A stretch of 64,000 bases of DNA, from positions 85,263,001-85,327,000 of the forward strand of contig CM059587.1 in the NCBI GenBank assembly GCA_030407085.1, in the 5' to 3' direction. Both the position numbers and the translations under genes were made by a program. How positions within the stretch are numbered: position 1 is the stretch's first letter; each line of letters starts with the position of its first letter. This document shows, one piece after another, positions 36,222 to 49,000 of the stretch. The notes under the pieces are model-generated. The model saw only the letters and a program-made list of their open reading frames with translations, did not search any database and was not told where the DNA came from. Source of the stretch: Trichopria drosophilae. Its lineage: Eukaryota; Arthropoda; Insecta; Hymenoptera; Diapriidae.

Positions 36222-37087
36222 TTAACCCTTTGAGTCACGGTAGTAACCCACGTTACTACCTCGATTTCTTTGAATTTTAATTATTTACGTTCAAGTTAAC
36301 GTATTCCGATCGGTCTTTTTGCTATTTTCTGTTACCTTAGTACTTAAAGAACATATCCACATGACTAGAAATACATAATTGTTTATTGTTTACTTTATAT
36401 AAATAAACAAACACAAAAAAATCATTTTTTTTGGAAAGAATTCATTTTTTACGCTATTTTGAAAGATATTGACTTGAAGTTCGGGGGTATATAGGTTTTT
36501 GGGGTCGCTGATTACGAATCCTGTGTCAGATTTATAAAATTCAAAATGACGGATCCAAGATGGCTGATTCAAGATGGCGGTAATCGAGATGTAAAAAAGC
36601 GCGAATTGTGGTGAAAATGTGTATTTGGGGATTTCCGAAGTCGATAATTACGAATCCAATATCAGCTTTACGAAATTCAAAATGGCTGTGAGCAAGATGT
36701 AAAAAATCGAGAGTTTTTTATGAAAACGCGTGTTAGGGAATTTTCAGCCTCGCTGAATATGAATTTTATGTTGATTATAGATAAGATGTTAAAGTTTCAA
36801 AATTCATCAGGAATTATATTTAAAAATTTTGTCCGCCATATTGGATCCGCCATCTTGAATTTAGAAAAACGAACCTCGGATTCGTTATCAGCTACCTTGA
36901 AAACCCCCGAGTAGCAATTTTTGTCCCAATCGAATTATATTTTAAATTTTTGTCCGCCATATTGGATCCGCCATCTTGAATTTCGAAAAACTAACCTCGG
37001 ATTCGTAATCAGCGACCACAAAAACCCCCGAGTAACAAATTTCAGGTAAATTCGATGAGAGGAAAAATGTGTGACTCAAAGGGTTAA
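36222..37087. mobile_element. Inverted-end element TTAACCCTTTGAGTCAC with internal tandem
   Basis: TTAACCCTTTGAGTCAC at the left is mirrored exactly by GTGACTCAAAGGGTTAA at 37,071-37,087. The right half holds two copies of a 121-bp unit (GTCCGCCATATTGGATCCGC at 36,831 and 36,952, each followed by CTCGGATTCGT and AAACCCCCGAGTA). The left half carries inverted GTCGCTGATTACGAATC words. Non-autonomous. Fragments of the same vocabulary are scattered through the window. Confidence 0.8.
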
Positions 37088-37762
37088 GACTGATTTGAGA
37101 CATCTTCAAAATAACCATGGGATAATTCCTCTGCGATATTTCAATTGTGACATTCGTAACATTTTGGGTATATTTTGGAGATTGTGAATGACCGGTTCCG
37201 AGCTTGCTGGATTGGCGAAAATAGGAGAAGTATCGCTTTCCCCTCTATACGCTGCAATTCCCATGAATAATTGAACGTCTCGCAGTTTAGTAGGAACGCC
37301 TCCAAGGCGACGGCGAGGTGGGGATAAAAACGATTCCAAGATTTGCCAATACAGCGGGACGCCAATGGAGCTAGATGCCAATACATCGAGACTCTAATGT
37401 ACTCTGCATACTAATAATATTTTAACTCTAATGTTCGCTTGTGTAAATACTTCTACAATTTTTTAAGATCAAACAGCCAAAAATTTAAGATCAAAACCCT
37501 AGTCTAAATCAAACCATTTATTAGGTAAATATTAGACGGTTTACATATTTTCTATGTTAAAGCAAAAGGGGAAATGGATAGTGTAACAAAAAAATGGATA
37601 GATTTCTACCAGCGGAGGTAAAAAATATGTATTGATATGAAGTCTTTTTATTAACTTAAATGTGTCCTCTACAACTACCCAAACAATTCCGAGTAGGATA
37701 ATTGGAAATAAAAAATACTTTTGAAAAAGTGGCTCGTTTGGCATGAAACCTAAATCACAATA
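37088..37762. other. Intergenic DNA with a hydrophobic minus-strand frame
   Basis: A minus-strand frame between about 37,541 and 37,760 has two hydrophobic runs (FLFPIILLGIVWVVV and YPFFCYTIHFPFCF). It matches no Gr exon pattern I can see and has no splice support. No other feature was recognised. Confidence 0.3.
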
Positions 37763-37989
37763 CAGTAGAGTCTCGGTATATTTACCCACTGAAAGAACTT
37801 TAAGAAACTTTACCAAAAGAAAGGGAACGCAGCGCCTCCCACTCTCCTCAGTCGCGTTTCGTTAGTAACATCACATTACGAAAGGTGGGGGAAAAAGAGA
37901 GCGGCGACAGGCAAATATAACGAAACGGAACTGGGCAAATATGGTGGAACGTAAATATGGCGAGACGCAAATATACCGGGACTGTACTG
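37763..37989. mobile_element. Pogo-like MITE, copy 2
   Basis: Ends CAGTAGAGTCTCGGTATATT and mirror ATACCGGGACTGTACTG, flanked by TA. It shares termini and the words TATATTTAC, AAATATAACG and GGGGGAA with copy 1 at 13,175-13,437, but lacks the CRE palindrome. Confidence 0.8.
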
Positions 37990-40017
37990 TACATAAAAAT
38001 CAAGAATTGATGACTACGCATAAGTTTCAGAAAAGACCCCACTCAAACACTCTTATGACAGAACATTATTGAACTGAATCAAATTATTATTGATAAAAAA
38101 AAATGCCAGAAAGTGCAGAGCCATTGACTTATTTTGATTAACCAAAAAAAATTTCTGTATAGGTTTAAAGCTTTTATTATTAGTGTCTCGATTTAAATAA
38201 GTATATCAATCACTTTAATTTACTTTATTCTTATATGAATCAAACTTTTACAGGCATACTCATTTATCAGCCTTTCTACAGTTGTAGTCTGTTTTTGTCA
38301 GCATTTTAATTGTTTCTAGGAATATTTTTTTGTTACGAATCTTTCTTTTCCGGAAGAGTGTTTTCTCTCTGTTCAATTATTCAGTTTTCAGCAGATTTTG
38401 AACAGGCCATGGCACAATATCACATTGTCGCGTCTGAAGGAGACAGCAAATCGATAAGATCGTAGCTTTTTTCCTTTGCGTTATTTCCCTTCCGCCACTA
38501 ATAATTTTAGGTTGCACGAGAATATCTGAATTCTAATGGCGCACATTGAAATTGCTGTCTTAATTATAATTGTGCTTTTCAAATTAAGTACTGGTTGAAG
38601 GTTATTACTTAGCGGTCATTAAATCGGATTTCAATATCCTCGTTAAATGCTTTTACGCTTAATTTAATTTATGAACTCCTCAACGTTTCGCATTTATTTT
38701 GTATAATTAATAGTATACGTTTATAATTACTTTTAGGCTTAAAAATATAATTTTAATATTATATTTATTTTTAAATATTAACAAATATAAAAACATAAAT
38801 TCGCTCGTTGAAACGCTCGTTGCTTTTCATGTGAATGGATTAGTCGGGATCGAACCAACCATTACGTAAAGAGCATCTGGTCTCATATAGAGATACCTAA
38901 AAAATGTACCTGTTTAAACAAAATATAATACATGATCCACTGGTTGATACCTACAAAATTCGCATTGCAGCTCTTTATATTAAATTAGGCGGTATTAAAC
39001 AATAGGGAAAGCTCTAAACAAAGATGGTGAATGCTTTAAGTATCTCGAAATCAAATTTGTTCTTTTATGTATGCAAAATTGCGATAAGGGATTTTTTATG
39101 GTCCTAAGATCCGTAAGCTGACAGTACAGGAACAGTAGCGAATTTGATAGAAAGTGTTAAAAATCTAGACTGCTTAGTAAAGCTAAAACTACACTTTTTA
39201 CACTCTCATGTAGATTACTTCCCAGGCAATTTAGGTCATTACAGCGAAAAACAGAGAGAAAGATTCACTGACAGATAGGATGTAATCATGACAACCGATT
39301 ATGGCTGGTCTTTAAAACGAGATTTAGCATCCAAAAGAAGAAAACTTAAGAAAATCCACTCCGCAAATCTTTGGATAATACAATAGTCCGATATCATAAA
39401 AGCGAGTTGCAATATAGTGCAATAACATCTAAACCTATCCAAATGACAGACACCGGTTTCGAATTCAGCGACCCTAAAAACGTATAAATATACTAGTTTA
39501 CTTTGATATTCACAAAATATGATCATGACTTGTTGATAACAAATAGACATTGTATTCGTATTCATCGACCCCAAAAATTTAAATACACTAGTTTAATTTT
39601 ATCATAAATTGATTCTCTACATTTGCCCTTTAATTGCCCTTGACCTAAGCTTGATGTTGACAAACGGTCATTGAATTCAGATTTAACGATCCAAAAAATA
39701 CATAGGTACCAGAGTCTGGTATATCGCCCAATAATTTGTTTCTTCGAAAGCTGTTTGTTTACATCATTTATAAGTGCTTAAATTTTGCGAGGTATTGTAT
39801 TGTTTTCCTTTAATACTGCACTAGTTTGTGTCTTTTTCAATTTCTTCTCTCACTTCATCCACAGATTGGCTTTCTTTTCTTCGGTTTGCCTTATTTTCCA
39901 ATTCGACCTTGTCATAATTCCTCGAACAAATACAATTAAAATTAGAAAATACCACAATACTTTTTTTGTTAGTAAACTTGTATCTTACAATTATGTGTAT
40001 TACATACACACACCCAT

Positions 40018-40086
<69 letters not shown>

Positions 40087-42000
40087 CACATATATATATA
40101 TATATTATTACAATAAAATATGAGACTGAGCCCGAAGTTGTGCACCACTTATAAGATATTTTTTATTCCTGCATTTGTTCGTAGTGTTTGCTAGTAGAAC
40201 TTTGACCTTTAACCAATATTAATAAAGTTTCAGGTTACAATTACAGGTTTCAATTTGCCTAACAACAAAATCAACTAAGTTTCGGCCCATCCACTCTTAT
40301 TACTATGCTTTTCTGCTTTTTACGTTGGCACTTGTAGTAAAACTACTTCACTTAGAATTCGCCTTGTTGAATAACTGATGATCGGATAAGTACTTCTTTC
40401 TTCGAAGTAAGTCTGGTAAAACTTGACTCTCCTTTGGTTTGGACAAGGGTAAAATTTTTAATAGGTTCAAACTTTTGCCAATAAATATCTCCGATTTTTC
40501 TTGTATATAAAATGAAAATCGAGTCACAATGAACCTTGAAATTCATTGTAGCCTAGTGAAATTTCATATAATTGAAATTGTTTAAAAAAAAAGTAAAAAT
40601 GTCACCGTTTAAAAAATAACATTTCTCTTTAAACACAAATAAGTCATTAATATATAAATAAATTTACTTACGCATTTATGTATCCTGTATGTATTTATGC
40701 AGACAAATATTCATACGTATGCGCCATCAAACGACGGGCCATCGAGACATCATCTTTGCACATCACATTCTGACCAATGTCTAATAGCTCAGCACCAAAT
40801 GACTCTAATCCTTGTGTTAAGATTTTTAACCTCACTTTTATGCAATGAAATTTGCAGTATTCAGTTCACACAAGTTTACTGTTACAGGAGTGACAATTTT
40901 AAGTTTCACATTTTAGAGGCCATTTAGAAATGAGATAACGTAAACTACTTTAAAAATGTATTACTTAAAAAATCAAGATTACCATCAACAGGAAGTTACT
41001 GAATGCTTGCATCAAGTTTTCATTTATGTAGCACACAGACTAATATTCATTAATTTAATTCGATATTATCGTGGAATGGTAGTTAAAAGGATTCAATAGT
41101 CCATGGTTGGGAAGTACGCGCAATCGTTAACAAGCACGAAGGCTGCAGATTAATCGGGCGCTCTTCGTTCGGCCACAGCTCGACCCTTTGTGATGCTAAT
41201 TAGCTTTCGATTAAAGCTCCAGACTCGACTCTGCACTAAATTAACACGATGGTGATCCAGATAGTTCAATGGAATTTGTTTAACGACTCGACGAACTTCA
41301 TTCCGCGATTATCGCTATTACTCCCTATAAGATTCCTCATGAATTTTGTTTGTTTGTTGCACTTGAAGTTGTTCGTCTTTTCGCATATTTATCAGGAACG
41401 AACAAATTGCTGATTGCGTGAAAACAAACTCGTTACTAAGATTGTCCTTTTGATGGAAAAGTTTTTTTTATACTGTAACCTTTTCTTTACTTGGCGCAAT
41501 CAAAGCAAATTTTGAAATAACTTATTTTATAAGAAAACTGTGTAATTAAAAATACAAAGTTTTTCTCGGATTCAATAAAAAGCATTTGGGTGCATTTCAT
41601 TTATAAATGTAGCAAAAACTATATATAAAGAAATGAAATCTTTTTGCAATCAACATATCAAAATCAAAAAGATTTTAAGAACTCTGAAATCTGTTAATAC
41701 CTAATACAGACTGTTTACATAGTGCAACAGTTACAAAATATTGACAAAAAAAGTGACAGAACTTTGTCGAGTGCTTTCAATGGTACTCTTTCGAATAGTA
41801 TCGTTTTAGAAACCAAATTCTGATTAGTATCGCAAATATATTTACAAAAATGTTCTAAATTCAAAAGTTTTACGGAATTTTTATTATCAGGAATATATGT
41901 AAACAGATAATATAAAATGTTAGTACTTAAAAGTTCCGTCATTAGATTTTTTATTGTTTTAATACACAAGATCCAAAATGGTGGCTTATTTGCTGACTTA
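37990..42000. other. Intergenic DNA, no genes; repeats and two base-balanced patches
   Basis: Besides the CA/TA microsatellite, base-balanced patches occur at about 38,400-38,660 and 41,100-41,340; the latter contains GCTAATTAGC, a palindrome with a homeodomain-type TAATTA core. Degenerate GACCCC/ATTCAGCGACC repeats lie at 39,400-39,700. I saw no exon-like frame. Confidence 0.4.
40019..40105. repeat. (CA)n followed by (TA)n microsatellite
   Basis: About 70 bp of CA repeats with single interruptions, then about 17 bp of TA repeats. Open frames through it are artefacts. Confidence 0.98.
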
Positions 42001-42860
42001 TTATGCAAAATTTGTCGTGTCTGAGAATTGTATATTATTGTCGCTGATTTCGAATTCGAACATACTTACATAATTACAATTAATTGCAATAACTTATTTC
42101 TCGACTGAATTAAATTGATTTTATTGCAAATTTAGCGTGACATCTGATTGATGAAATTAAAAATGGCGTATTCAATATGGATAGTAACAAATTAACTGGA
42201 TTAGAAGAAAACTTATTAATAGAGGATTTTAGGCAAACTGATTCTGGATCTGTGATTAGTATTTCAATTTTCTTCAAAATCTTAGTCCTAAAAGATCCCA
42301 TCTTGGGTCAATTTCTGCATATAACTGAAATCGATTTAAACTCGATATCTGGGGGTTGTCAGTGACGCAGATTGCAAACCTGATATTTGCTTTTAAAATT
42401 AAAAAAAAATCGAACCATTTTGATTGTAACTTAATACTCAGGGGCTTTTAAATCCGGTGATTACAAACACTCTGAAATATTTTGAAAATTTAAAATGGCA
42501 TATCCAATATGACGGTCAAATTTTAAAAAATTGACGCATTTTACACTAATGTAAATTTTCTAAATATTGTTGAATTTGCATGAAAGCAAGTATGGTGCAA
42601 TATTTAATATTTAAAATATCGCATTAGATACCCGCACTGATAAATTCCGAGCAAAATGATTTCAATTTTTATAAAGTTGTTTGCTATATTGAATCTGCCA
42701 TTTTGAATTTTCAAAATGTGACTTCAGATAAGTATTCAGCGACCCAAAAACCTCTTATACTTCAGATTACAGTTAAATCTAACAAAATTTACTTCCCCAC
42801 ATTCTGAGCACTTTCTGTAAAATTCCCTCAGTATTTAAGGGGTAAAAGCATCAGATCGAA
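42001..42860. repeat. Degenerate relative of the 36.2-kb repeat family
   Basis: It contains scattered 'gctgatttcgaattc', 'aaatggcg', 'catattgaatctgcca' and 'cagcgacccaaaaacctc' words in both orientations, ending near AAGGGGTAAA. This is an old copy or copies of the TTAACCCTTTGAGTCAC family; the ends are approximate. Confidence 0.45.
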
Positions 42861-44000
42861 GTTGGTCAGTCTTAAAAATTAATTGTGCCCAAATAGTCAG
42901 TAATGAATGGACCTAGCTATGGTTGCATCGTCGAGTCCTTTTTATTCTATATAACGTAAAAGTATTGCATTATTGAGGTTATCAAATGTTTTTGTGAAAT
43001 TCAATACGACCAGTTTTATTAAGTACTTCATCTGAGTGGCAGCACGGGTGTCAAAGATTTTGAGTAAAATGATCTGAGAGCCATCGAAAAGATGAAATCT
43101 GCATTGCTTTTGCAGGGGTTCATTATGAAGTTATAAATTCGAAACAATTTTACGCGGAAGTTAGCTATGAAATCAAATATTTCACCAAAATGAGAAGCAT
43201 TGGCTAGAAGAGAAGTATCATTTGCTGATGTAGTGGTAACTTTTGTATTCAAATATGAGATGTATGTGTGTTTTCAAACCTAGGAAAATTTAACCTACAT
43301 ATGGGATAGATTGAAAATCTCAGTCTGTTTACCCGAACTTTATTATCCGGATTAAATTCTCGGCACTTGCTGAATCAGGAACGCAAAGCGTCAAGGACTT
43401 CAGATGGATGCGTAGGGTATGTTCAACGGATTAGTACTGTCAAGGATTTCGCAGGCCTGCTATGGAACATCAATGATGAGATAAAGAGATGTTAGGATAT
43501 TTGATTGGGATACGGCAAACAATGATAGATGCAGAGCCCAGTTTTCTAATCATAATTAGTACAAGTGAACTGATTTCTGACTTGCCTACTGCTGATTATT
43601 TACAAAGTGCAATGATCATGTACTCGACATATTACGTGTCCTGGGTCATTCTGCAGATTTCTGGTGAAAAATTCGTAAAAATTGGATACCTGAATTCTAT
43701 TTTTATAGGAACTGGAAAAAAATATAAATGTTTTTTTCACATTTTCTGGTTCCATGCATTATTTTGCTTATAATATCTTGTAACAATATTATTTCAGTTC
43801 AGGAAACTTTTGAAAACATCGAGATTACCATTAGTTATTTTCAAGATATATATATATATATAATCTATGCAAACTGGGAATTCAAATGGATGGCTGATCA
43901 AATCCCTATCAACTTAATTGGACCAGATTTGATCCAGAACAAATCTCAAAATGAGTAAACTTTACACGGGATGCAACGTAGACAACGATTACTCATTAAC
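42861..44000. other. Intergenic DNA, nothing recognised
   Basis: Two overlapping plus-strand frames (43,489-43,773 and 43,728-43,958) were examined. They have no domain, and their codon use is that of AT-rich non-coding DNA. Confidence 0.4.
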
Positions 44001-44725
44001 TTAAAGAGATCCATACCTGACTACTCAGCTACAAAAAATCATAGTTAACAAATAATATTTTGGCACTATTTGGAATGAGAAATAACGTGAAAAAGAAAAA
44101 AAAACAAAAATTAAAATTTCTTTCGCAAAATCCATACTCTCATTTCTTACTAAGGATTTATAAAAGATTTGTCGAAAAATGTTAGTAGAAAAGAAGGCAT
44201 TTCTTGTATTTTTAATAAAATTTTGGAAAATATTTCCTTCTTCTACGAAGTAAAAAAAATTATAAATTATTTTTCATAAAGAATTTTGATCTGCATCTTT
44301 TGCCTGAAACATTTTTTCATCAGATTTATGTTTTATAAAATAAGTAAAAAAGGCGTTTTTACTGGTTTTGACCTTGAATTTGACCTTTTCGCCAATCTTC
44401 ACTATAAAATTCGTATTCAGCTCATAAAATTAACCATAGTTGCACAGAGACTAACAGTAGAGGAATTTCGAAAATATTGTCTAAAATTTTATTGAAAATA
44501 CGAAAATGCTTCTTCTTCTAGAAATCTCAATATTTTTTTAACGACAATTTTCTTATATTATTTCTCAAATCCTTAGAATGCGAAATTTTAATTTTGTTGC
44601 TAATTACAATCTCAACCAGGCAGAAATAAATATTTTTTACCCAAAATAGTACCGCAATGTAAATATTACTTTTTTTTTAATTATATGTTTTAATACAGCT
44701 GAAAATTGGAATGGTTGCCCTCAAA
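44001..44725. mobile_element. Diverged relative of the 27-kb inverted-repeat element
   Basis: The left end TTAAAGAGATCCATACCTGA resembles TTAAGAGGCCCATACCCGA, and GAGAAATAACGTGAAAAAG recurs inside. The right end CAGCTGAAAATTGGAATGG resembles AGCTGAAAATTCGGATATGG. The two halves pair weakly. Confidence 0.55.
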
Positions 44726-45745
44726 CATTTAATCGCTATGTCCTAACTTCGTATAATTTTAAAGGCATTTCGCATTCATTTATTATTTTGTAAGTGTACG
44801 TGTAAAAAATCCGACTTTCAAAAAGTCCACATCTCTGAAAATTAACTCACAGAAAAGCGAATTTCTAATATGTCGATGAAAGTCGTTTTTTTAACTGACA
44901 ATGATTTTTTGTACCTCTCGATTGTCTGAATTAAAATACAATTTTTAGATAATTACAGGAAGGAATCGATTTCGCTTATATAAATTCATAATTTAATATA
45001 ATTGCTGATAAACATCTTTCATTTGTTACACTTCTATCCTCTTTCGTCTTGAGTTACCGGATTTATCGGATCAGCACAGCGAATTAAAGGCTTCTGTAAA
45101 AATCCTTGATGAGAATTTGCGATTTCGATACTGAAATCAGATATGTGTGCCACGAATGTAATCAACTTGTGTAAAAATCGAAAAGAAAAACGATTACTGT
45201 TACCTTTAGGTAATGGAAGTCGAGGTCATTGACCAGCTTTTTATTCTTCATTCGAACGATTTTCTCTATTTGTCTGCTACTATTATCTCTCTGGTCGCGG
45301 AATGTCTGAATTGAAATCGCATGGTAATCGAATGAGATTTCACGGATTAGGTGCAGATATACAGTAGGTCTTCGTTCGCAGAAGGAAACGGTTTAGATAA
45401 GAGAACATGAAGCACTTTTATCCGATCCGTTTTACGGCAACGACTTTTTGCCATTGGCTATCTGAACAATTTCTAGGTGCATCTGAAACATTTTGCCAAC
45501 ATCCTAATCAATTTATTTCCTACACTTTATTCAATTTAATAAAGAAGGCGAGATTTTCATCCAATAACAGATTTTACGAATCTGAAAAATAAAAGAAATA
45601 AGAAAATGAAATTTGATTCAATTTTTGTTTCAGAATTATGACATTGAAATTACTCCATATTTATCACTGGTGATATCAAAATTGATTTACATTCAGAATT
45701 CTACTGCAGTATTATGATTACATGAAATAGTTATTTTCGTATCAA
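44726..45745. other. Intergenic DNA downstream of Gr-A, nothing recognised
   Basis: No exon-like frame was seen. The part at 45,040-45,400 is less AT-rich than its surroundings. Confidence 0.4.
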
Positions 45746-45915
45746 GGGCGTAAAATGCAGTTTTACGCCTCGACAATAGAATCCCAGTGACGGGCCGAGG
45801 TTCATGAGAGTGAAAATTCTACGCCTGAGATTCAAATATTGTTTTTTGATGCGTAAAATATTTTACGCCTCGATTTGTGAATCTAAAATAGTCATTTTAC
45901 GCCTACTGCATCAAA
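45746..45915. repeat. Inverted repeats of TTTTACGCC beginning GGGCGTAAA
   Basis: GGGCGTAAAATGCAGTTTTA opens a run of four TTTTACGCC-type words in both orientations. It is preceded by ATAGTTATTTTCGTATCAA, which is identical to sequence before GGGCGTAAA in the composite fold-back at about 22,088-22,106. Confidence 0.6.
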
Positions 45916-45957
45916 AAATAATAAACAAAACAATATTGTTTAATGATTGTGTATGTT

Positions 45958-45963
45958 TTTATT
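45958..45963 (-). terminator. Poly(A) signal for Gr-A
   Basis: AATAAA on the minus strand, about 92 nt beyond the Gr-A stop codon. Confidence 0.5.
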
Positions 45964-46054
45964 GTATAAACCTACATATTTACATATTGGAACGTTGTCT
46001 TCGTTAGTATTGATTTATAGTTTGTAGCGTAAATTGGATTGTCACATTCTTCCC

Positions 46055-49000
46055 TTACGACGTTAATGTTCTATTAGCCCTTCGTATAAACGAGAACCCT
46101 TGCATTTGAAATTGTACGAGGAACACTAAATACGTCAACACCGAGCCGTACATCTAGAAGGAAATTATGTAATAATAACTTTATCAATATTATGACAATG
46201 TGTTATTGACACGTTTCGTGTGTCATTTACTCTCACCGATTGTGCCAATGTTCCATCCAAAGAGAAAAACCCATACGAAGTAAATTGTACGCGCTGATGC
46301 AATATATGTAAGGACATTTCTCTTAACTGAAATACACATTTATATGCTAAAATGTCAATGACAGGAAATATTCGATTGTAATAAATTATACCTCAGTTTC
46401 AATCTCTTTGCTCAGCGAAAGTTCCAAAAGACGATGAATAATATCCCCTGTTTTCTCAGCCTGTAAAAAACGTAAATATATTAAAAATATAGTTTATTTT
46501 ACATCGTTATGCCTTACATGCAGTAGTATTACATAATTACACATAGGTATAGAACATTTTCATTCATTTGTTAATAACGATGCATGTTGAGATATCTGCA
46601 TTGAAATAAATTAAAAGAACTTAATAAGTGGCAGAAGTTTATATTATATAATTTGACCACATTGAGTACACTGAGAGAAATTATTTACTAATAGTTAAAG
46701 TAAGCTAATTCCAAGGCTCTTACATGAACTGTAAAGTTATAACAGTAGATGAAAAGTCAAAAATTCAGGAATCTTTGAGATGAAAACATCACCACTTTCC
46801 TGCGTGTCAGCAATGTTATTGTATATTAACTCGCATGTCAACAATGCCTCTAAAAAATTCACAGAAAATCGAATTACAGCGCGTGTGTATGTTTGTTTTC
46901 TCTTTTTCGGTGAAATTATATGCCTGTAAATATATACTACATCTCACGTATTGAACCCAACATTAATATTTAAAATTCTTATATTAACTATCAACATAAC
47001 AAATTTAACCGAATCTCAGATTGCGATAACTTCGGGATAAAGCATCTTACCTTAAGATCAAAATCTAAATTCTGTTAGCTGTACTACGAAGCTATTATAT
47101 TAATTGGAAACAAACATTTCTCTCAGTGTAGATGGTGAATTGGATGTAGATTTCTCAAAATCAGAACATTTTACGATCGTTTTGGTCGAATGTTCCATGA
47201 AAACTTGGATTTCAGGCCATGTTATGTGCCCCATATTCGATTTTGTGAAAGGCCAGAAGTTTTTTGCAAGCCCTTGATCAAATGAATATTTTGAGCACGC
47301 AAACGTCATGATAGGTTAATTCAAATTTTGGGTACACCGCGAGGATCTGCATGACGTGAAACGTCCCATATACATTCCGAAAAATCTCCCTGTCAGTTTT
47401 ATTTAATTTTTTGGAATATGGAACATGGCTAACTTTAGTTTAATGGATAGATGGAGCCACCGTCGCGCCTGGACGCTTAATACGACGGTTTATATTATAG
47501 ATTGAGATATCTCATAAAGAAATTCCGTACTCATTGTCAGTACTATAACTTATTTCCGAGAATTAGTACCAGCTCCCATGGCTGGATTAGTACCTTGTTG
47601 GTATTTTTTAGTTACTTACTCAAAATTATGTACTTCGATAAAATTATTTGAATAAAACAGTTTCAATATGCTGGCAAAACACCGGAAAATTTCCAAAAGT
47701 TTGAAATTAATCATAGGAATGAGTATTTAACGATTAAAATTAATATAATACGCTCATAGATGGAAGATAGTAAGAACAAAATGTCATGGAACTCAAAACA
47801 GCGACATTTTTTGAGGAAACAAGTGAAGAATAAGAACTGAGTAAATTCCTTTAATAATTTTGAATTTTCAAATGCTCAATACAGATTCGTAAATCACCTA
47901 ACCCCCCAAAAAAAGAATACCAAAAATAATAACAAAAGTTTCAGAATAATAATGTGCCCCTGAAAGGGTTAAGAGCGAAATGAGGACGAGATCGATGTAA
48001 CATTGCATAAAGCACATGAAAGATAATTACAAAATAAAATTTGTTTCTTCTTGGAAGTCGAAATCAATTATGGGCTGGATAAAATAACGGGATACACTCA
48101 TTTTTCCCGAAAAATATTATCCATTGGTCAATTTGTCTAAATTTATCAAATTTCAAGTATCTTAAGTGATTTCCTTCTGATGTATGCATATAATTTAAAT
48201 GCGCCTTTTTTGTGTCAGTTAGGTCCATCAAACACTAGGATTTAGTTTTTGGATGATATAAAATAATCGAATTATTGTAACTGTTTACGATTCACACTTC
48301 ATCAACAGCTGCTGCGTACACACATTATTAATAGCACACACATCGGACTACGCTTAAGGACGTTCCCCAGCGAGAAAGAGATAGAGTTAATAAACATATG
48401 GGTTTCTCACTCGCTCTCTTATAATCGCAGAAGTGCGAAATCGAATCTACTGCGTTGGTTTTTAATAACTTTTGTTATTGTAACTTTTGTATTGGAATGT
48501 AATGTCATAGATTTAGACCGTTTTAGAAAAAAAAAAACATTTTTGAGGAAGACCCTATTAAAATACCGTCCAGTCGAAAATTTTACACAAAGATAATCTA
48601 CTAATACTATTCCGAAACACATGTTGGTTAGTTTTTTAAAGGATTCTGTGGATTATTTGTTTCACAATTCTAAACAATTACCTCGCGAAACCGCGATTCC
48701 CTACGACACCCACATAAAACCTTGCAACTTTAACATCAAATTTCTCAAAATTTAACGCGGTTTGCTATACTGACTTTTTAATCAGTGATAAAGCATCTCG
48801 AAATAAACGTCTTAGCAAAGTTTCAAGAAAATCAGTAGTTTTTCATTTTCTCCGGGAACGTCCTTAAAACGTCCGTTAAAAATGGAAAACAAAATAATTG
48901 AGACTCGTATGTTCCTGTTCTAGTAACTTTTTAATGAACATAGGCACATGTATGAACTAATGGTTAGGAGGAGTATCTACCTGAAAAACTGTACAGTATA

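Noticed and set aside
37541..37816. Minus-strand frame with two hydrophobic runs, considered as a third Gr fragment
   Set aside because: No Gr signature, no splice sites at family-conserved positions, and its upstream part runs into a pogo-like MITE.
38845..38860. tRNA T-arm-like GGATCGAACCAACC
   Set aside because: On the minus strand GGTTGGTTCGATCCCGAC could form a T arm, but no matching acceptor stem, D arm or anticodon arm can be placed around it.
39299..39574. 91-codon minus frame with CYC near LDRFRCYCT
   Set aside because: Cysteine spacing is wrong for an OBP, and it lies in a degenerate repeat region.
39785..40154. Frames of 60-112 codons made of HTHTHT, CVCVCV or YIYI
   Set aside because: Translations of the CA/TA microsatellite, not genes.
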